Assembly: GCF_003044275.1 (NCBI RefSeq)
Contig: NZ_PZPL01000001.1
Span: 3,534,001 to 3,598,000, forward strand
DNA length: 64,000 bases
Direction of reading: 5' to 3'
From: Rathayibacter caricis DSM 15933
GTDB taxonomy: Bacteria > Actinomycetota > Actinomycetes > Actinomycetales > Microbacteriaceae
Under the pieces are notes generated by a model that saw only the letters and a program-made list of their open reading frames with translations, did no database searches and was not told the origin of the DNA. Shown here piece by piece: positions 49,085 to 57,867 of this stretch (positions are counted from its first letter, which is position 1; the number at the start of each line of letters is the position of its first letter). The translations under genes and the position numbers were made by a program.

Positions 49085-50386
49085 ATGGACGCGACGGCCT
49101 TCCTCACCGACCGGTACGAGCTCACGATGGTCGAGGGCGCCCTCGGCAGCGGCACGGCCGATCGGCGGTGCATGTTCGAGGTCTTCGCGCGGAGCCTGCC
49201 GGCCGGCCGGCGGTACGGGATCCTCGCCGGCACGGGGCGGCTGCTCGAGCTCGTCTCGCGCTTCCGGTTCGGCGAGCCGGAGCTCGACTGGCTGCGCGAG
49301 AACCGCGTGGTCGACTCCCGCACCCTCGACTGGCTGGCCGACTACCGCTTCACCGGCGACGTCTGGGGCTACCGCGAGGGCGAGGTCTACCTGCCCGGCT
49401 CCCCCGTCCTGATCGTCGAGGCGCCCTTCGCCGAGGGCGTGCTGCTCGAGACGCTCGCACTCTCGGTGCTCAACCACGACAGCGCCGTCGCGAGCGCCGC
49501 CGCCCGCATGGTCTCGGCCGCCGACGGCCGCCCGCTCGCCGAGATGGGCTCGCGACGGGCCGGTGAGCGCTCGGCCGTCGCCGCCGCGCGCGCCGCGTAC
49601 ATCGCCGGCTTCGGCGCCACCTCCAACCTCGAGGCGGGCCGCAGCTGGGGCGTGCCGACGATGGGCACCTCCGCGCACGCGTTCACGCTGCTGCACGACT
49701 CGGAGGAGGACGCGTTCCGCGCGCAGGTCGCGGCCCTCGGCCCCGGCACCACGCTCCTCGTCGACACCTACGACGTCACCGCCGCGGTGGACCTGGCCGT
49801 GCGCGTGGCCGGAACAGGACTCGGCGCGGTGAGGATCGACTCCGGCGATCTGCCGCAGCAGGTGGCCGCCGTGCGCGCGCAGCTCGACGCCCTGGGGGCC
49901 ACCGGCACGAGGATCACCGTGACGAACGACCTCGACGAGTACGGCATCGCCGGCCTCGCCGCGTCCCCCGTCGACTCCTACGGCGTCGGCACCTCGGTCG
50001 CGACGGGATCCGGTCACCCGACGGCGGGCATGGTCTACAAGCTCGTCGCCCACGAGGACGACGCGGGCGAGTGGGTCGCCGTCGCGAAGAAGTCGGCCTC
50101 GAAGGCCTCGATCGGCGGCCGCAAGGCGGCGGGCCGGCTGCTCTCGGACGGAGTGGCCGAGGAGGAGGTCGTGCACGTGGGCGCGGGACCGGAGGGCGGC
50201 GTCGGAGCAGGAGAGCGTCCGCTGCTCGTGCCGCTCGTGGAGAGCGGCGAGATCCTGGGCGAGGCGCTCGGAGCCGCCGGCACGTCCGCGGCGCGCGAGC
50301 ACCGGGCCGCCGCAGTGGCGGAGCTGCCCCTCGACGCGCTGCGCCTGGGGCGAGGCGACCCGGTCATCCCGACGCGCTACGCGTGA
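49085..50386 (+). CDS. pncB: nicotinate phosphoribosyltransferase
   Basis: 433 aa. NAD salvage from nicotinate. It begins [45 protein letters not shown] in parts carries the active-site loop, with the phosphorylated-histidine region TSAHAF and [25 protein letters not shown] and [11 protein letters not shown] bind the phosphoribose. Divergent from murI and closed by a hairpin. Confidence 0.94.
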   Translation: MDATAFLTDRYELTMVEGALGSGTADRRCMFEVFARSLPAGRRYGILAGTGRLLELVSRFRFGEPELDWLRENRVVDSRTLDWLADYRFTGDVWGYREGEVYLPGSPVLIVEAPFAEGVLLETLALSVLNHDSAVASAAARMVSAADGRPLAEMGSRRAGERSAVAAARAAYIAGFGATSNLEAGRSWGVPTMGTSAHAFTLLHDSEEDAFRAQVAALGPGTTLLVDTYDVTAAVDLAVRVAGTGLGAVRIDSGDLPQQVAAVRAQLDALGATGTRITVTNDLDEYGIAGLAASPVDSYGVGTSVATGSGHPTAGMVYKLVAHEDDAGEWVAVAKKSASKASIGGRKAAGRLLSDGVAEEEVVHVGAGPEGGVGAGERPLLVPLVESGEILGEALGAAGTSAAREHRAAAVAELPLDALRLGRGDPVIPTRYA

Positions 50387-50417
50387 GGGCCCGCACCGCC
50401 GACGGCGGCACGGGCCC
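50387..50417. terminator. hairpin between pncB and DUF3039 gene
   Basis: GGGCCCG and CGGGCCC flank an inner CCGCC/GGCGG stem. Located directly after the pncB stop, between convergent genes. Confidence 0.8.
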
Positions 50418-50423
50418 TGCGGA

Positions 50424-50705
50424 TCACTTCATCCGCGCGTAGATCTCCTTGCACGAGGGGCACACCGGGAACTTCTCCGGGTCGCGTCCCGGCAGCCACT
50501 TCTTGCCGCAGAGCGCCTTGACCGGCTTGCCGGTGAGGGCGCTCTCGAGGATCTTGTCCTTCTGCACGTAGTGGGAGAACCGCTCGTGGTCTCCCGGCTC
50601 GATCGTCTCCTGATTGAGGAGCTCCTCGAGCTCGCGGTCGAGGGTGGCGGTTCCTCCGCCTCCCTCGAGAGGGTCGGTGCTGCTGTTCTCGGGGCGGGTC
50701 GTCAT
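50424..50705 (-). CDS. DUF3039 protein (small zinc-ribbon-like)
   Basis: 93 aa. The conserved core [19 protein letters not shown] then [20 protein letters not shown] and [11 protein letters not shown] is DUF3039, found widely in actinobacteria. Three cysteines (C, CxxC) could bind zinc. A TAGGAT box ends 7 nt before the ATG, again a leaderless pattern. Function unknown. Confidence 0.92.
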   Translation of the reverse strand: MTTRPENSSTDPLEGGGGTATLDRELEELLNQETIEPGDHERFSHYVQKDKILESALTGKPVKALCGKKWLPGRDPEKFPVCPSCKEIYARMK

Positions 50706-50765
50706 GCCCTCGATCCTACGCGCGGACGACCGCGGGGTCGGGGTCGGGAGGACTCGCAGCCGGGC

Positions 50766-52316
50766 TCAGTACCGGCTCGTGAACGAGACCAGCTCGGCGG
50801 CCCGGCGGTCGAAGAGCCATCCGCCGACCAGCACGCCGAGGACGAAGACGACGACGGCGCTGCCGAAGCCCGTCAGCACCGCGGCCGACGCCACCTCCGG
50901 ATCGAGGAAGAGCGCGCGGATCGCCAGCACCACGGCCGGTGCGGCCAGCAGGAGTCCGAGCCCGAACGCCAGAGCCTGCGGCCCGGCTCCGCTGGCTCCC
51001 GGTGCCTGCGGCTGCACGAACGGGCTGTCGCCCGGTCGCGGTGCGGGGTACGCGAGCCGCGCGGACACGGCGCTCGCCACTCCGGCCGGCACCAGCAGGA
51101 GGCAGGTGTTGGCGGCGAGCAGGACGGGGAGTGCACTGTCGAGCCCCGAGGTGGCGCTCGACACCAGCGAGCCGAGCACCACGACGGGGAGGCCGAGCAG
51201 GAGCGTCGGGAACGCGCGGCCGAGGCGGTCGGCGCGCCCGCTCACTCCGGCCGCCACGTGCAGCCAGAACGCCGAGCCGTCGTAGGCGACGTCGTTGTGC
51301 AGGAACCAGCCGAGGAAGAGCACCACCAGCGGCACCGGGAGGAGCGACAGCAGCGGGAACGGCACCTGGACGACGGCCAGCAGCACGATCACGACGACGG
51401 GCAGCACCGGCACGGCGACGAGTGACGCCTGATACCGCGGATCCCGGATCCAGTAGGTGATGCTGCGGGCGGCGACCGCTCCGGCGGGCGAGGCGCCGAG
51501 GACGTCGAACCAGCCCAGGCGCAGTCCCCGCGCCGGACGGTGGGTGCGCTCGGGCCGCTCGACGAGCAGGCGCACGAGCAGCCACCAGAGCCCGCCGAGG
51601 GCGGCGAGCGTGAGCAGGGCGACGACGAGCGGACCGGCGGGATCGCCCGCGACCGCGCTCGGAGCGATCGCCCACGCGGCACCGAGCGGAGTCGCGCCGA
51701 GCGCCGACGCGAGGGAGTCGAGAGCGCGCGTCCCGGCTCCACCCCAGTCGAGTCCGGTGACGACGACCAGCACCGCGGGGACCGCCAGGAGCAGCACGAG
51801 GCCCAGGATCGCGAGGAGCTCGCGGGCGGTGCGCGAGGGGACCAGCGCCGCCGAGGCGGCGAGACCGATCCGCGCGCAGAGGACCGCTGTGGCGACGGCG
51901 ACCAGGGGCCCGAGCACCGCGAGGACTCCTGCACCGGCGAACACGGGCACCAGCGCGAGAGCGACCACGAGCAGCGCCAGCACCGGCACCGAGATCAGCC
52001 CCGCGAGGGCGAGCGCGGCCGCCAGGCGGGCGCTGGGGATCCCGAAGAGCCGGAACGCCCGCGGATCCATCGGATCCAGCGGGCCGAGGAGGAAGGGCAG
52101 CACGAGGAACCCGGCTGTCACGAGGGCGCCGACCGCGATGCTCGCATCCGCCGCGAGGGCGGGATCCCCGCCCAGGGCGCCGAGACCGGCGAGCATCCCC
52201 GCGGCGGCCGCGATCGCGACGACGACCCCCAGGAGCACCCCGGCGGTGCGCGCCGGCCCGGAGCGGAACGCCCCGAGCAGCACGTCGAGCCTCAGCCGGA
52301 GAAGTCGTGCAACCAC
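50766..52316 (-). CDS. ABC transporter permease-like membrane protein
   Basis: 516 aa from GTG 52316, overlapping the ATPase gene by 25 bases. Twelve or more hydrophobic segments; very rich in L, V and A. WFDVLGASPAGAVAARSITYWIRDPRYQASL is a cytoplasmic loop like that in other large ABC-2-type permeases of actinobacteria. It surely partners the ATPase upstream. Substrate unknown. Confidence 0.82.
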   Translation of the reverse strand: MVARLLRLRLDVLLGAFRSGPARTAGVLLGVVVAIAAAAGMLAGLGALGGDPALAADASIAVGALVTAGFLVLPFLLGPLDPMDPRAFRLFGIPSARLAAALALAGLISVPVLALLVVALALVPVFAGAGVLAVLGPLVAVATAVLCARIGLAASAALVPSRTARELLAILGLVLLLAVPAVLVVVTGLDWGGAGTRALDSLASALGATPLGAAWAIAPSAVAGDPAGPLVVALLTLAALGGLWWLLVRLLVERPERTHRPARGLRLGWFDVLGASPAGAVAARSITYWIRDPRYQASLVAVPVLPVVVIVLLAVVQVPFPLLSLLPVPLVVLFLGWFLHNDVAYDGSAFWLHVAAGVSGRADRLGRAFPTLLLGLPVVVLGSLVSSATSGLDSALPVLLAANTCLLLVPAGVASAVSARLAYPAPRPGDSPFVQPQAPGASGAGPQALAFGLGLLLAAPAVVLAIRALFLDPEVASAAVLTGFGSAVVVFVLGVLVGGWLFDRRAAELVSFTSRY

Positions 52317-53155
52317 TGCAGCCCCTCGGCGATCTGCTTGCCGCCCGCCAGTTCGAGGAAGCGCTCCTCGAGGGTGACGGTCCCGGCGACGTCCTCCACC
52401 GCTCCGGAGGCGAGCACCCGGCCCCCGACGATCACGGCCACGTCGTCGCAGACGCGCTCGATGAAGTCGAGCCCGTGGCTCGAGAGCACGACGGTGCCCC
52501 CGCCCGCGACGAAGCGGCGGAGCACGGTGATCACCGCCGCCGAGGACACGGGGTCGACGGACTCGAACGGCTCGTCGAGGACGAGCACCCGCGGCGCGTG
52601 GATCATCGCTCCGGCGAGCGCGACCTTCTTGGCCATGCCGGCCGAGTAGTCCGAGATGAGGCGCTCAAGCGCGTCCGTCAGGCCCAGCGCTTCGGCGAGC
52701 TCCTGCGCCCGCTGCTTGGCGGTGGCTCTGTCGATCCCGCGCAGAGCCGCCGCGTAGAAGAGGAACTGCGCCCCGGTCAGGCGGTCGAACAGGCGGAGGC
52801 GGTCGGGCAGGACGCCGATCAGCTTCTTGGCCGCCGCGGGGTCCTTCCAGACGTCGACGCCGTGGACGAGGACGCGGCCGGTGTCGGGGCGCAGGAGCCC
52901 GGTCATCATGGAGAGGGTGGTCGTCTTGCCCGCGCCGTTCGGGCCGATGATGCCGTAGAACGTCCCGGCACGGACCGCGAGATCGATGCGGTCGACCGCG
53001 ACGGTGCGGCCGAAGGTCCGGGTGACGGCGTGGAGCTCGTAGACGACGGGGTGCCCCTCGGGCGCCGGATCGGCGGGCGCATCGGGACGGACGGCGCCCT
53101 CCGGGTCGGCGGGGCGCGGCGAGCGCTCGGTCCCCTCGGCGTTCGTCGACGTCAT
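52292..53155 (-). CDS. ABC transporter ATP-binding protein
   Basis: 287 aa from ATG 53155. A disordered 38-residue start (ADPEGAVRPDAPADPAPEG), then the ATPase: Walker A GPNGAGKTTTLSMMTG, Q-loop region LPDRLRLFDRLTGAQFL, signature variant DYSAGMAKKVALAGA (YSAGM in place of LSGGQ), Walker B VLVLDEPFESVDP, H-loop SSHGLDFIE. A TACCGT box ends 6 nt before the ATG. Couples to the permease gene that overlaps its end. Confidence 0.93.
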   Translation of the reverse strand: MTSTNAEGTERSPRPADPEGAVRPDAPADPAPEGHPVVYELHAVTRTFGRTVAVDRIDLAVRAGTFYGIIGPNGAGKTTTLSMMTGLLRPDTGRVLVHGVDVWKDPAAAKKLIGVLPDRLRLFDRLTGAQFLFYAAALRGIDRATAKQRAQELAEALGLTDALERLISDYSAGMAKKVALAGAMIHAPRVLVLDEPFESVDPVSSAAVITVLRRFVAGGGTVVLSSHGLDFIERVCDDVAVIVGGRVLASGAVEDVAGTVTLEERFLELAGGKQIAEGLQWLHDFSG

Positions 53156-53326
53156 CCGGCAACGGTACCAAGCCCGACCGGCGGTCGGCCGGGGCCCGCG
53201 CCGCACCCGCCGACACGGCCGAGGTCAACCACCCTGGCCCTCGAGGGCGGGGACTGTACACTATCTCTCGACCCGAGGAGCAATCAGATCGATACGCAGC
53301 GGTTAATTCGAGGAGACGAGCAGACG

Positions 53327-54067
53327 ATGACGAACAACGGAACGAACCGGGGCCAGGCGAGCAGCACGAGCAGCACGCCCGCCACCGTCGTGATCCTCGC
53401 CGCCGGCATGGGCAGCCGCCTCGGCCGCTCCCTCCCCAAGCCGCTCACGCCGCTCAGCGACGGCCGCACGATCATGCAGCAGCAGTTCGACAACATCCAC
53501 CACGCGTTCGGCACCTCGGTGCCCGTGAGCATCGTGGTCGGCTACAAGCTCGAGCACATCATCGAGGCGTTCCCGTCGGCGTCGTTCGTCTACAACGAGC
53601 AGTACGACCAGACCAACACCTCCAAGAGCCTGCTCCGCGCCCTCCAGGCCTCGGGCCAGGGCGGCGTGCTCTGGATGAACGGCGACGTGGTCTTCGACCC
53701 GCGCATCCTCGACCGCGCCGCGGCCCTCATCGCGAAGGACGCGTCCTTCGTCACGGTGAACACCGCCAAGGTCTCGGACGAGGAGGTCAAGTACACGACG
53801 AGCGCCGAGGGCTACATCGAGGAGCTCTCGAAGACCGTCCGCGGCGGTCTCGGCGAGGCCGTCGGCATCAACTACGTCTCGGCGGCCGACAAGCCCGCGC
53901 TCATCCGCCAGCTCGCCCGGGTCGACGCCCAGGACTACTTCGAGCGTGGCATAGAGTTGGCGATCGAGCAGGACCGACTGCTCGTCGAGCCGATGGACAT
54001 CTCCGACCTCTACGCCGTCGAGGTGGACTTCGCCGAGGACCTCGAGCGCGCGAACCTCTTCGTCTGA
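53327..54067 (+). CDS. NTP transferase, phosphocholine/sugar-phosphate cytidylyltransferase-like
   Basis: 246 aa, AGGAG 12 bases before ATG. VVILAAGMGSRLGRSLPKPLTP is the nucleotidyltransferase signature; FVYNEQYDQTNTSKSLLRAL and VLWMNGDVVFDP follow the LicC-like layout, and MDISDLYAVEVDFAEDL ends it. It would activate a small alcohol- or sugar-phosphate with CTP or similar. A TACACT box at 53257-53262 is a likely -10 with a 60-nt leader. It precedes a polymer export pair, so the product probably decorates or builds that polymer. Confidence 0.87.
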   Translation: MTNNGTNRGQASSTSSTPATVVILAAGMGSRLGRSLPKPLTPLSDGRTIMQQQFDNIHHAFGTSVPVSIVVGYKLEHIIEAFPSASFVYNEQYDQTNTSKSLLRALQASGQGGVLWMNGDVVFDPRILDRAAALIAKDASFVTVNTAKVSDEEVKYTTSAEGYIEELSKTVRGGLGEAVGINYVSAADKPALIRQLARVDAQDYFERGIELAIEQDRLLVEPMDISDLYAVEVDFAEDLERANLFV

Positions 54068-54080
54068 CGCCCGGATCCTC

Positions 54081-54101
54081 CCCGGCTCGATCCGAGCCGG
54101 G
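54081..54101. other. short intergenic hairpin before polymer permease gene
   Basis: CCCGGCTCG and CGAGCCGGG pair perfectly around a 3-nt ATC loop, ending just before the GTGAGGAG ribosome site. It may modulate readthrough or translation between the transferase and permease genes. Confidence 0.55.
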
Positions 54102-54117
54102 TGAGGAGTCGCGCGCA

Positions 54118-54951
54118 GTGAGCAGAGCGGACGGCACGAGCACCGCCGGCGGCACGAGCACCGCGGTCGCCGATCGGCACCGGCGCTCGTCGGGCTGGCG
54201 CTACCGCCACTCCCTCTGGCTGCTCACCCGCCGCGATCTGACGGTCCGCTACGCGACCAGCGCCCTCGGCTACTTCTGGTCGATCCTCGACCCGCTGGTG
54301 ATGTCGGGCATCTACTACTTCGTCTTCACCGTCGTCTTCGACCGCTCGGTCGGCGAGGACCCGTACATCGTCTTCCTCCTCGCCGGGCTCCTGCCCTGGA
54401 TGTGGTTCAACCAGGCCACCTCGGACGCGACGCGCGCGTTCCTCAAGGAGGCGAAGCTCGTCCGCTCGACGTCGATCCCCCGCACGATCTGGGTCGGACG
54501 CATCGTGCTGTCGAAGGGGATCGAGTTCGTCGCGAGCATCCCCGTGCTGGTGCTGTTCGCGGTCGTCGCCGGGGCGGAGGTGACCTGGGCCGTCCTGCTG
54601 TTCCCGGTGGCGATCCTCCTGCAGGGGGTGCTGACGCTCGGCGTCGGGCTCCTGGTCGCTCCGCTGGTCGTCTTCTTCCGCGACCTCGAGCGCGTCATCA
54701 AGCTCGTGCTGCGCTTCCTCTTCTACGCGTCGCCGATCATCTACTCGACCGACAACCTGCCGGTCGAGATCCAGCCGTGGGCCGCGCTCAACCCGCTGAG
54801 CGGGATCTTCGCGCTCTACCGCTCCACCTTCTTCGCGAGCGAGCTCGACGTGCCGCTGATCCTCACCTCGGCCCTGATCTCGGTGCTCCTGCTCGTCGTC
54901 GGCCTGATCGTGTTCCGCCGCTCCGAGCGCGCCGTGCTGAAGGAGCTGTGA
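54118..54951 (+). CDS. ABC-2 polysaccharide/teichoic-acid exporter permease (Wzm/TagG-like)
   Basis: 277 aa from GTG 54118, with GTGAGGAG upstream. The conserved cytoplasmic start LLTRRDLTVRYATSALGYFWSILDPL is typical of TagG/Wzm, then about six helices and GVGLLVAPLVVFFRDLERVIKLVLRFLFYASPIIYS. It forms the membrane channel for a lipid-linked surface polymer. It is immediately followed, with a TGATG junction, by its ATPase. Confidence 0.92.
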   Translation: MSRADGTSTAGGTSTAVADRHRRSSGWRYRHSLWLLTRRDLTVRYATSALGYFWSILDPLVMSGIYYFVFTVVFDRSVGEDPYIVFLLAGLLPWMWFNQATSDATRAFLKEAKLVRSTSIPRTIWVGRIVLSKGIEFVASIPVLVLFAVVAGAEVTWAVLLFPVAILLQGVLTLGVGLLVAPLVVFFRDLERVIKLVLRFLFYASPIIYSTDNLPVEIQPWAALNPLSGIFALYRSTFFASELDVPLILTSALISVLLLVVGLIVFRRSERAVLKEL

Positions 54952-55733
54952 TGACCTCGACGTCCTCCCCCGATCAGCAACCGGTCGTCATCGCCTGCCG
55001 CGGTCTCGGGATCCGCTTCCGGCGCAACCGCCGGGGCACCCGCTCCTTCAAGGACCTCTTCGCCGGCCGCGCGCGCCGCTCGCGCCCCGGCGAGTTCTGG
55101 GCCCTGCGCGGTCTGGACGTCGAGGTGCGGCAGGGCGAGGCCATCGGGGTCGTGGGCCGCAACGGCCAGGGCAAGTCGACCCTCCTGAAGCTCGTCGCGG
55201 GAGTGGTGCTGCCCGACGAGGGCGTCGTCGAGGTGCGCGGCGGAGTCGCTCCGCTGATCGAGATCACCGGCGGGTTCGTCGCCGATCTGAGCGTGCGCGA
55301 GAACGTCTACCTCACGGCGGGTCTGCACGGCATGTCGCGGCGCGAGGTCGACGAGCGCTTCGACTCGATCATCGAGTTCGCCGAGATCCAGGACTTCCTC
55401 GACACCCCCTACAAGCACCTCTCGAGCGGCATGAAGGTCCGCATCGCGTTCTCGGTCGTCTCTCGGCTCGAGGAGCCGATCATCCTCGTCGACGAGGTGC
55501 TCGCGGTCGGCGACAAGGCCTTCCGCGAGAAGTGCTACGCCCGCATCGAGGAGCTCCTGGCGGCCGGGCGCACGCTGTTCTTCGTCTCGCACAACGAGCG
55601 CGACCTCCGCCGCTTCTGCACCCGCGGGCTCTACCTGGACAAGGGCTCCCTGGTGCTGGATGCACCGATCGATCAGGTGCTCGCGCGTTACGCTGAGGAC
55701 TACGCGCCGAAGCCGCCGACTCCCGCCGACTGA
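54951..55733 (+). CDS. ABC exporter ATPase (Wzt/TagH-like)
   Basis: 260 aa. An N-terminal GIRFRRNRRGTRSFKDLFAG segment typical of Wzt/TagH, Walker A GRNGQGKSTLLKLVAG, VAPLIEITGGFVADLSVREN, signature LSSGMKVRIAFSVVS, Walker B ILVDEVLAVGD, H-loop FFVSHNERDL. There is no C-terminal polymer-recognition domain, so export is probably not modification-dependent. Overlaps the permease stop. Confidence 0.94.
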   Translation: MTSTSSPDQQPVVIACRGLGIRFRRNRRGTRSFKDLFAGRARRSRPGEFWALRGLDVEVRQGEAIGVVGRNGQGKSTLLKLVAGVVLPDEGVVEVRGGVAPLIEITGGFVADLSVRENVYLTAGLHGMSRREVDERFDSIIEFAEIQDFLDTPYKHLSSGMKVRIAFSVVSRLEEPIILVDEVLAVGDKAFREKCYARIEELLAAGRTLFFVSHNERDLRRFCTRGLYLDKGSLVLDAPIDQVLARYAEDYAPKPPTPAD

Positions 55734-55781
55734 CGACGGAGCCGAGCGATCGGCATCCGGACGACGCAGGAGTTGCAGCAC

Positions 55782-57263
55782 ATGGCGCCGAAGGACCGCG
55801 GCCGGGACATCGAGAAGTCGGAGCCCGGAGCGGTCGACCCCGCGCAGTTCGCGAAGCTCCTCGACAGGGTGCTCGCCGTGCAGCGGCCGGCCGTGCTCGC
55901 GAACATCCGGGCGCTGCGCCGCCGCCGGCCGGATGCGAGCCCGGAGCAGCTCATCACCTCGCTCGAGCGGCAGTACCTCTCGAGCGTCGCGGCCGGCGGG
56001 GCGGCCATCGGAGCGACGGCCGTCGTCCCCGGCATCGGCACCGCCGCCTCCGTGGCGCTCTCGGGCGCCGGCGCCGTCGGGTTCCTCGAGGCGAGCGCCC
56101 TCTTCGCGCAGTCGGTCACCGAGGTGCACGGCATCCGGCTCGAGGACCCGGAGCGCGCCCGCGCCCTCGTCCTCACGCTGATGATGGGCTCCTCCGGGAG
56201 CGAGCTCGTGCGCCAGGTCGCCGGGCAGGCCGCGGGCGGCGCGGGCCTCACCCAGTACTGGGGCTCGGTGGTCACCAAGGGGCTCCCCTCGTTCCTCGTC
56301 GGGGAGCTCGCCGATCGCGCGAAGCGCTCCTTCACCCGGCACTTCCTCACGCAGCAGGGTGCGGGCCTCGTCGGGCGCGCCATGCCCTTCGGCGTGGGCG
56401 CGGCCATCGGAGGTGTCGGCAACGCGATGCTCGGCCGGAAGGTCGTCCAGAACGCCCGGGACGCCTTCGGTCCCGCCCCGCAGGTCTTCGGCAACGCCCT
56501 GGTGATCGAGCCGACCCGCTCCGAGCGCAAGCGCGCGCTGACCGCCGGCACGTACGAGCCGCTCGAGCTGCACGTCCGCGACTACGGCGGCGAGGGCGAC
56601 CGGGTGGCGCTCCTCCTGCACGGACTCGCCTCGGACTCGCGCACCTGGTACGCCCTCGTGCCGACGCTGCACGAGCACGGCTACCGGGTGATCGCTCCGG
56701 ATCTCGCGGGGCACGGCGGGTCGCCGAAGTCGACCGCCTACTCGCCGGAGCGCTGGGCGTCGGACGTGCGCGGCTCGGTGCTGCAGACCCCGGACCTGAT
56801 CATCGGGCACGGCCTCGGCGCGGTCGTCGCGGCTCGACTGGCGGACGAGTACCGGCCGGAGCGCGTGATCCTGCTCGACCCCGCCTTCTCCGACTCCCGC
56901 GGGCCGGCCGCCGCTCTGCGCGGCTCCCGCTCCCTGACGAAGGTCGAGAAGGGCGACGCCGGCGAGCTGCGGCGCCGCCACGCGATCTGGACCGACGAGC
57001 AGATCGAGCTCGACGTCTCTGCGCATCGGCTCTGGGATCCGGCGTCCGCCGGCGGACTCACCGCACGCGGTGCCGCCGACGCCCCCGACATCGTCGTGGT
57101 GCCGACGCTCGCGGTGCTCCCGGAGGACCCGATCGCGCATCCGTCGCTCGCCGGCGTGCTCTCGGACCACGGCATCGAGGTGCGCAGCGTCCCCGGCGCG
57201 GGATCCTCGATCCTGCGCGAGGACCGACCGGCGCTGATCGCCGCGGTCGAGGACCGGCTCTAG
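55782..57263 (+). CDS. helical membrane-associated domain fused to alpha/beta hydrolase
   Basis: 493 aa from ATG 55782, with GCAGGAG 10 bases before; a TTG at 55773 is too close to that site. Residues about 20-230 are helical and Gly/Ala-rich (AAGGAAIGATAVVPGIGTAA, GAVGFLEASALFAQSVTEVHG, MPFGVGAAIGGVGNAMLG), reminiscent of EcsC-like proteins. Residues about 250-493 are an alpha/beta hydrolase: LLLHGLASDSRTWYALVP, DLAGHGGS, a nucleophile elbow IIGHGLGAV in which the usual serine is replaced by glycine, and an end GAGSSILREDRPAL in place of the usual catalytic histidine. So hydrolase activity is doubtful. It follows the polymer exporter by 48 bases. Confidence 0.83.
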   Translation: MAPKDRGRDIEKSEPGAVDPAQFAKLLDRVLAVQRPAVLANIRALRRRRPDASPEQLITSLERQYLSSVAAGGAAIGATAVVPGIGTAASVALSGAGAVGFLEASALFAQSVTEVHGIRLEDPERARALVLTLMMGSSGSELVRQVAGQAAGGAGLTQYWGSVVTKGLPSFLVGELADRAKRSFTRHFLTQQGAGLVGRAMPFGVGAAIGGVGNAMLGRKVVQNARDAFGPAPQVFGNALVIEPTRSERKRALTAGTYEPLELHVRDYGGEGDRVALLLHGLASDSRTWYALVPTLHEHGYRVIAPDLAGHGGSPKSTAYSPERWASDVRGSVLQTPDLIIGHGLGAVVAARLADEYRPERVILLDPAFSDSRGPAAALRGSRSLTKVEKGDAGELRRRHAIWTDEQIELDVSAHRLWDPASAGGLTARGAADAPDIVVVPTLAVLPEDPIAHPSLAGVLSDHGIEVRSVPGAGSSILREDRPALIAAVEDRL

Positions 57264-57273
57264 CGGGGCTCCG

Positions 57274-57867
57274 CTACTTCGACGCCTTGGCCGCGGCCTT
57301 CGCGGCCTGCTTCGTCGCGCGCACCTTCGTCAGCGACTCCGGGGAGACGATGTCGGCGACTGAGCGGAACGAGCCCTCCTCGCCGTAGGCGCCGGCGGCC
57401 TCGCGCCAGCCCGCACCGTCGAAGCCGCGCTGCTTGCCGAGCAGCGCGAGGAAGATGCGCGCTTTCTGGTCGCCGAAACCGGGCAGCGCCTTGAGGCGTG
57501 CGAGCACGGCCTTGCCGTCGGGCTCGTCGCGGGTCCAGATCGCGGAGGCGTCCGCGCCCCAGTCGTCGACGATCGCCCGGCAGAGCGTCTGCACGCGCCC
57601 CGCCATGTTGGCCGGGTAGCGGTGGACGGCCGGCGGGGTGCGGCAGAGCTCCGAGAAGGCCTCCTCGTCGAGGGCCGCGATCGCCTCGGCGTCGAAGGAC
57701 GCCCCGAGGGCCTCGAGACGCTGCTCGATCTTGAGCGGGCCCGCGAACGCGGTCTCCATCGCGACCTGCTGGTCGAGGAGCATGCCGATCAGGAGGGCGA
57801 GCGGATCGCGCGTCAGCAGCGCGTCGGCGTCCGGGTCGTCGGTGATGTGGAGCGCGTCGGAGGTCAT
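57274..57867 (-). CDS. HhH-GPD-type base-excision repair protein
   Basis: 197 aa. LLIGMLLDQQVAMETAFAGP is the start of the HhH-GPD helix pair; LKALPGFGDQKARIFLALLGKQ is the helix-hairpin-helix that binds DNA. The usual catalytic Asp further on is not obvious, and the family (TIGR03252-like) is uncharacterised. The end is lysine/alanine-rich (KQAAKAAAKASK). Its start overlaps the MocR stop (ATGA). Confidence 0.9.
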   Translation of the reverse strand: MTSDALHITDDPDADALLTRDPLALLIGMLLDQQVAMETAFAGPLKIEQRLEALGASFDAEAIAALDEEAFSELCRTPPAVHRYPANMAGRVQTLCRAIVDDWGADASAIWTRDEPDGKAVLARLKALPGFGDQKARIFLALLGKQRGFDGAGWREAAGAYGEEGSFRSVADIVSPESLTKVRATKQAAKAAAKASK

